From Methanobacteriota archaeon (lineage in GTDB: Archaea; Halobacteriota; Methanosarcinia; Methanosarcinales; Methanosarcinaceae), in assembly GCA_016841625.1 (NCBI GenBank), contig JAENYU010000027.1, positions 1-57,350 on the forward strand: a stretch of 57,350 bases of DNA. Direction: 5' to 3'. Below, in pieces: positions 35,866 through 43,812 of the stretch; within the stretch, counting starts at the first letter, position 1; the number at the start of each line of letters is the position of its first letter. The notes under the pieces are model-generated. The model did not search any database and had not been told where the DNA came from. It saw only the letters and a program-made list of their open reading frames with translations. The position numbers were made by a program, and so were the translations under genes.

Positions 35866-36122
35866 GACCAAGGAATATCGAACTGCATATCGAAGAATTA
35901 TTGCTGGAAGGATTTGAGCAGGTTGATAGACACAGAATAGCTGAAGCAGTTGAGCGGGAATTAACACATCTTTTCACAGAAAGGGGCATCCCGCATTCAC
36001 TGGCCGGCGGTGGTGAGATAAATCGACTGGATGGAGGAGCCTTCCAGGTGGCACCAAATTCCAGACCAGAGACGATTGGCACCAGAGTGGCGCAGGCAGT
36101 TTATGGAGGATTAAAAAGATGA
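35862..36122 (+). CDS. Small eCIS protein between ATPase and cargo
   Basis: From ATG 35862 (MRPRNIELHIEEL) there are 86 residues; an ATG two codons earlier is in frame. The protein starts with a helix LLLEGFEQVDRHRIAEAVERELTHLFTERG and ends in a flexible tail. Small proteins of this kind, often starting RxIELHIEELVLHGF, sit before DUF4157 genes in many eCIS clusters. Overlap with both neighbours by a few bases indicates translational coupling. A chaperone or adaptor role is inferred from position. Confidence 0.7.
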   Translation: MRPRNIELHIEELLLEGFEQVDRHRIAEAVERELTHLFTERGIPHSLAGGGEINRLDGGAFQVAPNSRPETIGTRVAQAVYGGLKR

Positions 36123-37351
36123 GTGAGCAAATGCAGCGAGTGGCGAAAGCCTCATCTGAACCTTCTTTTACACCGATACAGGCAGGAAAAATCCGACAGA
36201 GACAGAGCGAGACGCATGAACTTGATGAGGATTGTCCCAAATGCCGTAAAGGATTGCCAAGCCTGCAGCGCAGTTCTGCTGATATGGAAGAACCTTCCTC
36301 TGTGCCGCCTGTTGTGCATGAGGTTTTGAATTCACCTGGCGAGCCGCTGGATACTGGAACTCGCGCTTTCATGGAGCCCCGTTTCGGACACGACTTCAGC
36401 AAGGTTAGGGTGCACACGGACGCGAAGGCTGCCGAATCGGCGCGGGTGGTGAATGCGCTGGCGTATACGATAGGGAGGGATATCGTGTTTGGGGTAGGCA
36501 GCTACACTGGTAGAACACGAGTGGAAGAGGGAGTCCTTGCACACGAGCTAGCACATGTTATACAGCAAACAAATCCAACATCCACACCCCTGGATAAGTC
36601 TCACATTGCAGAGAGCGAGGAACAGGCAGAAAGGCAGGCAGAAGTAGCAGCTTTGCAAGTCATGAACGGCAGACCAGTTCCAATACTTGGTACCGTGGCT
36701 CCGACTATACAGAGGCTGAAGGAACATTTCATAAAAAAAATTACTGTTAATCTGACGCCTCCTCAAAGCGTAACGCTGGAATGGAAGGGCACACCACCAT
36801 CTGAACCTGGAAGTGATAGTTTCACTTGTTCTACAGGCAAAGGTTATAGCAATCCTGAAGATTCTCCGGGCACTTGCACACGCAATTGCTGTACCGGTAC
36901 TGATGTGCAGTGTGCTTCGCCCTATGATCATCCTCGTAAGATTGGCTCGTGTTGCACACCAGTAGGTAGCAACTTCTGGACTGGAAAACCACGTCCTGAG
37001 CATAACGGGTGGCTGTACTGGACTCCTGTTGAGCCGATTCACACCTCAGGTAGGCGTGGGATTGCACTCCATCAGCATGATGAGGTAACGGGACAGGCGA
37101 TTGGGCACGGTTGCATCCGCATGGAAGAAGCAAATGCTCACCGCATCTACCTTTACTCACGTGGAAAAGCCACCAATGTAACGATTACTGGCAGTGCGAA
37201 AGTATATTGCCCAACCGATAGGCAATGCGGGACAACAGGAGCAAACGAGAGCCTTGGAGGGTCCGAGAGACTGGCTGAAACACTTACCCAACCAGATGGG
37301 AAAGCGGGAATTCCTGAAATACCGATTGCAGAGGAGGAAGCAGTTGCATGA
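36119..37351 (+). CDS. DUF4157 cargo with L,D-transpeptidase (YkuD) domain
   Basis: A 410-residue protein. Residues about 60-150 are a DUF4157 domain, a mark of eCIS-associated effectors, with FGHDFSKVRVHTD and the metal-type motif HELAH (142-146). The C-terminal half (about 205-365) is a YkuD-type L,D-transpeptidase: strand KITVNLTPPQSVTLEWKG, STGK at 238-241 with TC after the SPG, H318 and H320 in GIALHQHD, and the catalytic HGCIR at 330-334 (C332, R334) followed by MEEANAHRIYLYSRGKATNVTI. Such enzymes act on peptidoglycan stem peptides. Extra cysteines (about 237-285) may form disulfides. No signal peptide. Methanosarcina is not known to make peptidoglycan, so the target should be a bacterium. 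Confidence 0.85.
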   Translation: MSEQMQRVAKASSEPSFTPIQAGKIRQRQSETHELDEDCPKCRKGLPSLQRSSADMEEPSSVPPVVHEVLNSPGEPLDTGTRAFMEPRFGHDFSKVRVHTDAKAAESARVVNALAYTIGRDIVFGVGSYTGRTRVEEGVLAHELAHVIQQTNPTSTPLDKSHIAESEEQAERQAEVAALQVMNGRPVPILGTVAPTIQRLKEHFIKKITVNLTPPQSVTLEWKGTPPSEPGSDSFTCSTGKGYSNPEDSPGTCTRNCCTGTDVQCASPYDHPRKIGSCCTPVGSNFWTGKPRPEHNGWLYWTPVEPIHTSGRRGIALHQHDEVTGQAIGHGCIRMEEANAHRIYLYSRGKATNVTITGSAKVYCPTDRQCGTTGANESLGGSERLAETLTQPDGKAGIPEIPIAEEEAVA

Positions 37352-39027
37352 ATTTTCAACTAATAAGCGAGGTCTCAACGCCAGTCCAGAACGGGGTTTT
37401 ACAGTGTAAATGCCCCCGCTGCAGCACTTTCAGCCAGGACGTTGAGCAGAAGGATGAGCTAAAGAAGCAGTTGAATTTGCAGCATCGGTCAACTGACGGT
37501 ACAGGTCAGGCTTCAATCCCACCTGTCGTACACGAGGTGCTTTTCTCATCTGGTAAGCCTCTTGACTCTGAGATACGCGCTTTCATGGAAACTCGTCTCG
37601 GGCACGACTTCAGCAAAGTGCGTGTACATACGGATTCGAAGGCTGCAGAATCTGCAAGGGCTGTGAATGCACTGGCATATACGGTAGGGCAGGATGTAGT
37701 GTTCGGTGCCGGGCAATACGCGCCGCGAACTTCAGAGGGAAAAAAGCTTCTATCACATGAACTGGTGCATGTGGTGCAGCAGGGCAGCCAGAAAAACCTG
37801 CAAAACAAGCTTGCGGTTGGTGAGCACGATGATGTATTTGAGAAAGAGGCAGATAATATAGCATCACGGGTTCTGGACGGCCAACTATTTACACAGAATA
37901 TTTCTCCTGTTCACCATATGGTGAGAATTGTGCAGCGTGCGGCAATCCATCGGGGCAATATTCTTGATGAGGGGGATTGCGCACATTTAGCATGTAATTC
38001 TAAGTATGCCTGCAAAGACAACAATAACGGCATTACATGTCCTAAAGGCACAAGGAACGCCTCAGAAACTGAAAAATATCGTCCTTTGTTCACTTGTGAT
38101 ACTAAGTGCGAGAATAACAAAAAGTGCTCTGATAGTAATAACTGGATGGCAATACCTAAGAGTCGGTTTGCCCGCTCAAAATGCAATCAGGACCTGGTGA
38201 TCTGCGCTAATGGCAAATATACCCATGCCTACGTTCGGGACAGGTCTGAAATAGAGGCGTGGGAGGCAAGTCGGGGTATACAGGATAAACTGGGAGTTTC
38301 CCCGTATGCAACGTTCACCGGGTCGATATATGGAGATGAGAGCGACCCGGATTTTGCTAAAGATATCCGCTGCCACACTGCGGAACCATCCAAGAAAATC
38401 GAAGCTAAGATCCCACCAAAATCTGAACCTCCGGCTATGCCGTGGAAGGAAATGATTCCACCGCTTTATGGCAAACTTGAATGGCTTGAAACAGGTCATA
38501 CTGATTGTGATTGGGATCGCAATGTTGCAGCTGATGAGATTTTTAAACCGAACAGTGTAAACCCTAAATTAAACGTGACATCTGAAGATAACTGCACAAA
38601 GTCCTGCACTACTGAACATGAAAAAACTCATAAGACACAGCTGACACCCGTTTGTAAGAACTATTTTGAGTGTTACACAAGCTCCCCGAAAAAAGCAGAA
38701 GTGTCTTCTGATTGCAAAGGGCTAAAGGGGAAAGATCTGAAGAATTGCATTTCTCTGATGACTACGATTCTGAGATACGAGTGCTTCAAACATCTTTCAG
38801 AAAAGTGGGATGCTCAAAACTGGGAATGCCAGGCATATAAGAGTTCTCTTGCATGCGCCCAGAAGCTTCAAGAAAAATCGGATAAATCGTGCAGTGGTAA
38901 GATTGGTGCATATATTTATTCGGCACAAAAAAATATCGATAAGTATTGCACAGGCGAAAAGAAGGAGCCAAAACATACCGGGGAACCAAAAGAACAGGGG
39001 AAGCCGCCAGCCAACAAAAAGGAATGA
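37348..39027 (+). CDS. DUF4157 cargo with Cys-rich HExxH domain
   Basis: A 559-residue protein that starts 4 bases inside the preceding gene. A CxCPRC leader (about 20-25), then DUF4157 at about 60-145 with LGHDFSKVRVHTD and HELVH (137-141). Residues about 155-180 give VGEHDDVFEKEADNIASRVL, the DxxExEAD motif that follows DUF4157. From about 210 a long Cys-rich region runs, and CTKSCTTEHEKTHKTQLTPVC (starting near 416; HEKTH 424-428) is a second HExxH site. Its C-terminus shares ECQAYKSSLAC and DKYC with the next gene. I know no name for this domain; a zinc peptidase is likely but untested. Confidence 0.75.
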   Translation: MNFQLISEVSTPVQNGVLQCKCPRCSTFSQDVEQKDELKKQLNLQHRSTDGTGQASIPPVVHEVLFSSGKPLDSEIRAFMETRLGHDFSKVRVHTDSKAAESARAVNALAYTVGQDVVFGAGQYAPRTSEGKKLLSHELVHVVQQGSQKNLQNKLAVGEHDDVFEKEADNIASRVLDGQLFTQNISPVHHMVRIVQRAAIHRGNILDEGDCAHLACNSKYACKDNNNGITCPKGTRNASETEKYRPLFTCDTKCENNKKCSDSNNWMAIPKSRFARSKCNQDLVICANGKYTHAYVRDRSEIEAWEASRGIQDKLGVSPYATFTGSIYGDESDPDFAKDIRCHTAEPSKKIEAKIPPKSEPPAMPWKEMIPPLYGKLEWLETGHTDCDWDRNVAADEIFKPNSVNPKLNVTSEDNCTKSCTTEHEKTHKTQLTPVCKNYFECYTSSPKKAEVSSDCKGLKGKDLKNCISLMTTILRYECFKHLSEKWDAQNWECQAYKSSLACAQKLQEKSDKSCSGKIGAYIYSAQKNIDKYCTGEKKEPKHTGEPKEQGKPPANKKE

Positions 39028-39033
39028 GATAAG

Positions 39034-39861
39034 ATGAACCAAACTACGCGATTATACGCTACAGGAACAAAGCAACTACCTTGCTTCACGCCGTTCCAGA
39101 ATGGGCTTCTACAGCGTAAAAGTTCAAGCTTTGGCACTTTCAGCCAAAACCATGAGCAGAAAGGTAAGCTAAAGAAGTTATTGAATTTGCAGAGCCGGTC
39201 AACGGATATTACCGGGCGGGCTGTAACCTTCTCTAGTGTACAAGACATCTTGCGTTCACCCAGAGAGCCACTTGATTCTGAAACCCGCGCTTTCATGGAG
39301 CCTCGGTTCGGGTATGATTTCAGCAAGGTGCAGGTACACTTTTTTGTGCCTGAGTTTGATCAGGGTCAAAAAATCAGGCATTCATATAGCGGCAAGAGCG
39401 ATTGCAGTCCTACCTGGTATGGTGATACTAGCCCCGAAGTAGATCCAAGTGGAGGAAGTTTCACCGGTAAACTAGTAGTAAAGTACAACGATACTGAATT
39501 GAAGGATCCATGCGTTCGTGAATGTGTAGAACTACATGAAAGCGTTCATGTAAAACATCTCACTCCCATTGTTAAAAAAATACGCGATTGTGACGTGGCT
39601 GCCGGGAAAGATTGGGACAAAAAAGAAAAGTGCAACGAAATGGCTACCCATGAGCTGAACAAGATAAACAAATTATCTGAGTGTGAAGCTTATAGGAAGA
39701 GTTTTACCTGCCTCACTTTAAAGATTCTTGATCCTTCAAGCCCCTGCTCGAAACAGCCGCATCGAGACGAAGTTCAAAAGCATCGTGGATACGAAGGGTG
39801 TGAGATGAAGAAATACTGTGCAGAAGCCGGAACTCCTGAAGCTGGAATTCCCAATGTGTAA
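39034..39861 (+). CDS. Truncated-DUF4157 cargo with Cys-rich HExxH domain
   Basis: The 275-residue protein begins like the previous one (QNGLLQRKSSSF...FSQNHEQKGKLKKLLNLQ) and enters DUF4157 at EPRFGYDFSKVQVH (about 89-102). There it jumps to FVPEFDQGQ, so the second half of DUF4157 with HExxH is missing. The C-terminal domain has C160VRECVELHESVHVKHLTP with HESVH at 168-172, and ECEAYRKSFTC and KKYC at the end, all shared with the preceding protein. The deletion looks clean and in frame, so it may be a functional shortened cargo. Six bases separate it from the preceding stop. Confidence 0.75.
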   Translation: MNQTTRLYATGTKQLPCFTPFQNGLLQRKSSSFGTFSQNHEQKGKLKKLLNLQSRSTDITGRAVTFSSVQDILRSPREPLDSETRAFMEPRFGYDFSKVQVHFFVPEFDQGQKIRHSYSGKSDCSPTWYGDTSPEVDPSGGSFTGKLVVKYNDTELKDPCVRECVELHESVHVKHLTPIVKKIRDCDVAAGKDWDKKEKCNEMATHELNKINKLSECEAYRKSFTCLTLKILDPSSPCSKQPHRDEVQKHRGYEGCEMKKYCAEAGTPEAGIPNV

Positions 39862-40060
39862 AAACCGTGGGCGTTCCCATAACTCTCATACTAATACAAT
39901 AAAAGACCAGAGAACTGAGATTAATGAAGCATGACATCGCAGACCAATTTAGCCATCAAACAGCAGATAAAAATGAAACACCAACGATAAACACTGTCAC
40001 TTGATAAATTCATTAAATTTCGCAAATATAATTTATAAAATTTCTAAGTGGGTGGTATAT
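39862..40060. other. Short gap between cargo and baseplate genes
   Basis: 200 bases with no gene, the only sizeable break in the plus-strand operon between 27855 and 43334. AT-rich at 40000-40060. It may hold an internal promoter. A GGTGG ribosome binding site lies just before ATG 40061. Confidence 0.4.
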
Positions 40061-40708
40061 ATGACAACATTCCCCGGCTCTCCACGCCTGCAAAAAGGCG
40101 CAATCATCGGGCTTGATCCATTAAACCCGCTTGCCAGTGTTGTAGTGTTCCAGTATAATCCTGAGACACTCTCGCGTACACTTAACGTACAGGCAACCGG
40201 CGGGACAAATAAGGGTGAAGCGTTGCGTTTGAGCGGTCCACCTGAAGAGACTATCGCTCTCGACCTGGTTCTCGATGCCGTTGACCAGCTTGAGCAGGCA
40301 AAACACCCGGCTACTACCATGGGAATCTATCCTGCGCTGGCATCGCTTGAGATGCTGCTGTATCCCAAGTCTTCTCTGGTAATTGCCAATGAGGTATTAT
40401 CTGCCCTTGGTGCTATCGAGATAATACAACCTGAGACACCGCTGACATTATTCGTATGGGGGGCAAAGCGGGTTCTTCCTGTGCGTATTACTCAGTTCAG
40501 CATCACTGAAGAGAACTTCGATCCCAATTTGAATCCAATACACGCTAAAGTTAAACTGTCCCTGCGCGTGCTTAACTATCAGGACCTGGGAATGTCAAGT
40601 GTCGGCGGCTCGCTGTTCATGGCACACCAAGTCGTCAAAGAAGTAATGGCAACAATAGGCAGTGTAAGCAATATTTCAGCATCTGCTTCACTCTCGGGGG
40701 GGTTTTAA
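40061..40708 (+). CDS. CIS tube/adaptor protein (Pvc7 N-terminal type)
   Basis: From ATG 40061 (MTTFPGSPRLQKGAIIGLDPLNP) the protein has 215 residues. VVVFQYNPETLSRTLNVQATGG and PEETIALDLVLDAVDQ are the pattern of the contractile-injection-system tube protein family that connects hub and tube. The earlier in-frame ATG at 40001 lacks a ribosome binding site and adds a non-conserved segment, so 40061 is preferred. The LysM-like partner is the next gene, 3 bases on. In Afp7/Pvc7 the two parts are fused; here they are split. Confidence 0.82.
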   Translation: MTTFPGSPRLQKGAIIGLDPLNPLASVVVFQYNPETLSRTLNVQATGGTNKGEALRLSGPPEETIALDLVLDAVDQLEQAKHPATTMGIYPALASLEMLLYPKSSLVIANEVLSALGAIEIIQPETPLTLFVWGAKRVLPVRITQFSITEENFDPNLNPIHAKVKLSLRVLNYQDLGMSSVGGSLFMAHQVVKEVMATIGSVSNISASASLSGGF

Positions 40709-40711
40709 GCC

Positions 40712-41014
40712 ATGTTTGAGACAAACAGCCGTTATTACAGGATACAGGAAGCAAACATTACCGTCAAGGATAGTGAGGGTGATGAACGTAAGATCGTCTA
40801 TAAGCGCCGCCGCTTCATCCCGCCCATTGAAGATGCTGGTATGCTTGTCGAACATACCGTTACACAGGGTGAGAGGCTCGATAATATCACTGCACATTAT
40901 ATAGGTGATCCGACGCAGTTCTGGCGGATCTGTGATGCCAATCTTATTCTGGAGCCGGATGAGCTTACGGATGAAGCCGGTCATGTGATAAAGATAGCAC
41001 CTCTGCACCTGTGA
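40712..41014 (+). CDS. LysM-like baseplate protein
   Basis: 100 residues. VEHTVTQGERLDNITAHYIGDPTQFWRICDANLIL (about 46-80) is a LysM-like module, the shape of Pvc7/Afp7 and gp53-like baseplate proteins. Rather than binding glycan, in injection systems this module holds the hub complex together. The N-terminal 45 residues are beta and basic (YKRRRFIPP). Stop and start with the neighbours are a few bases apart. Confidence 0.8.
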   Translation: MFETNSRYYRIQEANITVKDSEGDERKIVYKRRRFIPPIEDAGMLVEHTVTQGERLDNITAHYIGDPTQFWRICDANLILEPDELTDEAGHVIKIAPLHL

Positions 41015-41024
41015 GAGGAAGACT

Positions 41025-42161
41025 ATGCTGGCAAGTATCCTTGGAGTGCGTCTTGTTCTCTGGATGGGGAAGACCGTACCTCATCCGGCTTCAGCCGAAG
41101 TCCTGGATTCGCTTCTGAAAGTCGAAGTGACCAGCGGTGATGAGAAAGGTGACGGTTTTCAGCTAACTTTCGGTCTGGGAAAGGATAAGTCTATGGATTA
41201 CGGTCTGCTTCAAAGCGGTGTGTTTGAGCCTTTTACCAGGGTAATCATAGGCGTGATACTTGGAGTAACTCCCGAAGTCCTGATAGATGCTGTAGTAGCT
41301 CATCACCAGATCTTGCCAGGCAATGAGCCTGGAACTTCTGAACTTGTTATAACAGGAAAAGATGTCAGCCAGATGCTCGACCTTGAGGAGAAAAACGAGA
41401 AGTACGAAAACCAGCCTGATTCCCTGATAGTAATGCAGCTTATCGGTTCTTACATGCAATATGGGCTGGTTCCAGAAGTAACGCCAACCACCGATGTGCC
41501 TATTATGATAGAGCGCATCCCTCGCCAGCATGAGACAGATCTAAAGTTCATCAAGAGAATGGCTAAACGCAATGGCTTTGTATTCTATATCGAGCCTCTT
41601 ACCTTTGGCGTAAATACGGCATACTGGGGTCCTGAGAACCGTCTTGGTGTTCCGCAGCCTGCCCTGACAATGAACATGAGCTCGTGGACAAACGTTACCG
41701 CACTCCGCCTCTCGCATGATGCACTTTCACCAGTCGGTGCCAAAGGTACTTTTGTAGAACCCATAACAAAGATCAGTATTCCAATACCGTCGCTGCCGTC
41801 ACTTCGAGTACCGCCTCTTGCGGCAAATTCGGTCGATGCAAAACGTGCCTTGATACTGAGAAACACGGCGAACGAGAATCCTGTGAAGGCAGCCACAAAT
41901 GCAGTCGCCACAGTGACATGTGCCCCTGAGGCAGTGACGGGTGAAGGAGAACTTGATACATTAAGCTATGGCTACGTGCTTCGCGCCCGAAAACTTGTGG
42001 GGGTGAGAGGAATTGGCACCTCCTATAGCGGTAACTACTACGTTAGAAGCGTCAAACACACAATCGAGATTGGAAACTCCCAGAAAAGTACAACTTATAA
42101 ACAGAAATTCAAGATCAGTAGGGAGGGGACCGGTATTTTACTGCCGGTTGTAAGACCATGA
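41025..42161 (+). CDS. gpD/gp27-like hub protein
   Basis: The 378-residue protein matches the phage late-control D / VgrG N-terminal hub family: MLASILGVRLVLWMGKTVPHP, SLLKVEVTSGDEKGDGFQLTFGLG, VIDAVVAHHQILPG, LVITGKDVSQMLDLEEKN and IERIPRQHETDLKFIKRMAKRNGFVFYIEP. Trimers of this protein form the hub on which tube and spike sit. The C-terminal YVRSVKHTIEIGNSQKSTTYKQKFKISREG is the last beta domain. It overlaps the spike gene by 4 bases. Confidence 0.88.
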   Translation: MLASILGVRLVLWMGKTVPHPASAEVLDSLLKVEVTSGDEKGDGFQLTFGLGKDKSMDYGLLQSGVFEPFTRVIIGVILGVTPEVLIDAVVAHHQILPGNEPGTSELVITGKDVSQMLDLEEKNEKYENQPDSLIVMQLIGSYMQYGLVPEVTPTTDVPIMIERIPRQHETDLKFIKRMAKRNGFVFYIEPLTFGVNTAYWGPENRLGVPQPALTMNMSSWTNVTALRLSHDALSPVGAKGTFVEPITKISIPIPSLPSLRVPPLAANSVDAKRALILRNTANENPVKAATNAVATVTCAPEAVTGEGELDTLSYGYVLRARKLVGVRGIGTSYSGNYYVRSVKHTIEIGNSQKSTTYKQKFKISREGTGILLPVVRP

Positions 42162-42658
42162 GTGAGACTTTCTATGGAAAATATCGGGGTATTGTAACGG
42201 ATAATGAAGATCCGCTTATGATTGGGAGAATTCGTGCCAGGGTATCCGATGTGCTGGGCGATCTGGAAAGCGGCTGGGCTATGCCTTGTGCCCCTTTTGG
42301 CGGCAATGCAACAGGCTTTTTCTCGCTTCCAGCTACTGGAGCCGGCGTCTGGATAGAATTTGAGCACGGCGACCCGGACTATCCGATATGGTCCGGTTGC
42401 TGGTGGGGGTCTGCTGCCGAGATGCCGCCCGTGCTGCTTGCACCGCCTTACAAAAAAGTGATGATCAAGACCGAGGGCGGTAACAGCATACTGCTTGATG
42501 ATACTCCCGGAATTGGAGGTATCACGCTTGAAACGTCCGGAGGGCAGAAGATTGTCATAAGTTCTACGGGCATAGAGATCACTAACGGACAGGGAGCAAG
42601 TATCAAAATGACAGGACCGCAGATATCGATCAACGATGGCGCTCTTGAGGTAGTTTGA
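42158..42658 (+). CDS. gpV/gp5-like baseplate spike
   Basis: 166 residues. An N-terminal OB fold (FYGKYRGIVTDNEDPLMIGRIRARVSD ... GVWIEFEHGDPDYPIWSGCWWG, residues 5-88) is the gp5/VgrG collar. Then come repeats typical of the triple-stranded beta helix (ILLDDTPGIGGITLETSGG, IVISSTGIEITNG). It forms the membrane-piercing spike. The start overlaps the hub stop; the stop overlaps the PAAR-like gene by one base. Confidence 0.9.
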   Translation: MSETFYGKYRGIVTDNEDPLMIGRIRARVSDVLGDLESGWAMPCAPFGGNATGFFSLPATGAGVWIEFEHGDPDYPIWSGCWWGSAAEMPPVLLAPPYKKVMIKTEGGNSILLDDTPGIGGITLETSGGQKIVISSTGIEITNGQGASIKMTGPQISINDGALEVV

Positions 42659-42978
42659 TGCCCGGATTTTTACTCCATTCCGGAGCCACGGTATTGTGCA
42701 TGCATGGCGGGCAGGCTCAACCTGTCGTATTTAATCCGCGCGTAAAAGTTAGTAGCCAGCCAATTGTGACTCAAACGAGCTCTTATGTGATCGCAGGATG
42801 CCCTTTTGTACCACCTGGCGGTAACGGACCTTGTGTGACAGCCCAGTGGATAACCGCAGCTACGCGTGTCCGGGCAGGAGGGATGCCTGTGCTGCTTCGG
42901 GACAGCCAGGCAGTCTGTGCACCCACAGGAACAGGGCTGAATATCATAGTTACGCAGATGCGGGTGAAGGGGATTTGA
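42658..42978 (+). CDS. PAAR-like spike tip protein
   Basis: From ATG 42658 (MPGFLLHSGATVLCMHGGQAQPV) 106 residues. It has the eCIS type of tip: a strand-rich fold with LHSG, CMHGG, CPFVPPGG and GPCVTAQW, the histidine and cysteines of a metal-bound cone, related to DUF4280/PAAR. It would sharpen the spike. The stop overlaps the gp25 start (TGATG). Confidence 0.85.
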   Translation: MPGFLLHSGATVLCMHGGQAQPVVFNPRVKVSSQPIVTQTSSYVIAGCPFVPPGGNGPCVTAQWITAATRVRAGGMPVLLRDSQAVCAPTGTGLNIIVTQMRVKGI

Positions 42979-43334
42979 TGAACATAGATTATCCATTCCA
43001 TTTTGATGGCCGCGGACATACAGCCTTTGCTACTGATGCCAAGCACATCCGGGACCTGATCGAGCAGGTGCTGTTCACTTCACCCGGAGAACGTGTAAAT
43101 CGACCCACTTTCGGGAGTGGTTTATTGCAACTTGTCTTTGCGCCTAACAGCGACGTGCTGACAGCAGCCGTGCAACTCACGGTCCAGGGCGCTCTACAGC
43201 AGTGGCTTGGGGATTTAATCCTTGTTGAGGACGTGCAGGTTACAGGCGAGGACAGCACTGTAATTGTTAAGGTGCAGTATAAGGTCAGGAGCAAACAGCA
43301 AAGCCAGGTTGAGGAATTCAAGAGAGTGATATGA
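42978..43334 (+). CDS. gp25-like baseplate wedge protein
   Basis: 118 residues of the GPW/gp25 family: YPFHFDGRGHTAFATDAKHIRDLIEQVLFTSPGERVNRPTFGSGL, LVFAPNSDVLTAAVQLTVQGALQQW and VIVKVQYKVRSKQQSQVEEFKR. It forms the baseplate wedge next to the J-type proteins. The start is the ATG at 42978 that overlaps the preceding stop; longer frames upstream are read-through of the PAAR gene. Normal length. Its 3' half is duplicated as a fossil at 43594-43812. Confidence 0.9.
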   Translation: MNIDYPFHFDGRGHTAFATDAKHIRDLIEQVLFTSPGERVNRPTFGSGLLQLVFAPNSDVLTAAVQLTVQGALQQWLGDLILVEDVQVTGEDSTVIVKVQYKVRSKQQSQVEEFKRVI

Positions 43335-43440
43335 ATAGACACGCAATATCGCTGCAGTAACAGGAGCAGGTTACAGACAGTTTCCATCCAGATAATTCTG
43401 AAAATTAACGGGATTTATTACATTGAGGTTGAGGGTCATG
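43332..43440 (+). pseudogene. Fossil 5' end of a J-type baseplate gene
   Basis: Starting at ATG 43332, overlapping the gp25 stop, the bases match the start of the intact J gene at 43813 almost throughout: CGCAATATCGCTGCA, then CAGATAATTCTGAAAATTAACGGGATTTATTAC and TTGAGGTTGAG. An early stop interrupts the frame after about 9 codons. A further scrap of the same gene (GGGGAAAA...AGCACGCTAAA) lies at 43562-43587. Confidence 0.75.
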
Positions 43441-43509
43441 GGGGAGATTTACTGAAAACCTTAAGCACAAGAACCCTTCTACATTTTTCCCAAACAAGGT
43501 AGATGTGTC

Positions 43510-43550
43510 CGTTTTGTCAGATTTGATCAATAAATCAAGGATACGGCCAG
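43510..43550 (-). repeat. Element-end repeat inside the baseplate scar
   Basis: The reverse complement matches 22680-22719 nearly base for base (TTTGTCAGATTTGATCAATAA core). It splits the J fossil (43332-43440 and 43562-43587), so a mobile element inserted there after the duplication. Confidence 0.65.
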
Positions 43551-43593
43551 ACTGAGGTTGGCGGGGAAAAAAGACCGAGCACGCTAAATGACC

Positions 43594-43812
43594 ATCGGGA
43601 GCGGCTCATTGAAACTGGTTTTTTAACAGCGACATTCTGAAAGCAGCCGTGCAACTCACGGTCCAGGGCGCTCATATCAGTATCTTGGGTTTTTGATCCT
43701 GGTCGAAGGCGTACAGGTTACAGACGAGGACAGCACGTTGAATGCTAAAGTGCAGTATAAAGTCAGGAGCAGACAGCAAAGCCAGGTTGAGGAATTCAAG
43801 GGGGTGGTATAG
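43594..43812 (+). pseudogene. Fossil 3' half of a second gp25 gene
   Basis: ATCGGGAGCGGCTCATTG... through GCCGTGCAACTCACGGTCCAGGGCGCT... to ...AAAGCCAGGTTGAGGAATTCAAG follows the 3' half of the intact gp25 gene with substitutions, deletions and frameshifts. It ends at the TAG right before the intact J gene. Confidence 0.8.

Noticed and set aside
37348-39027. DUF4157 HExxH as proof of protease activity
   Set aside because: The domain has a metallopeptidase-like motif but is mostly used as an eCIS cargo marker; activity cannot be read from the sequence alone.
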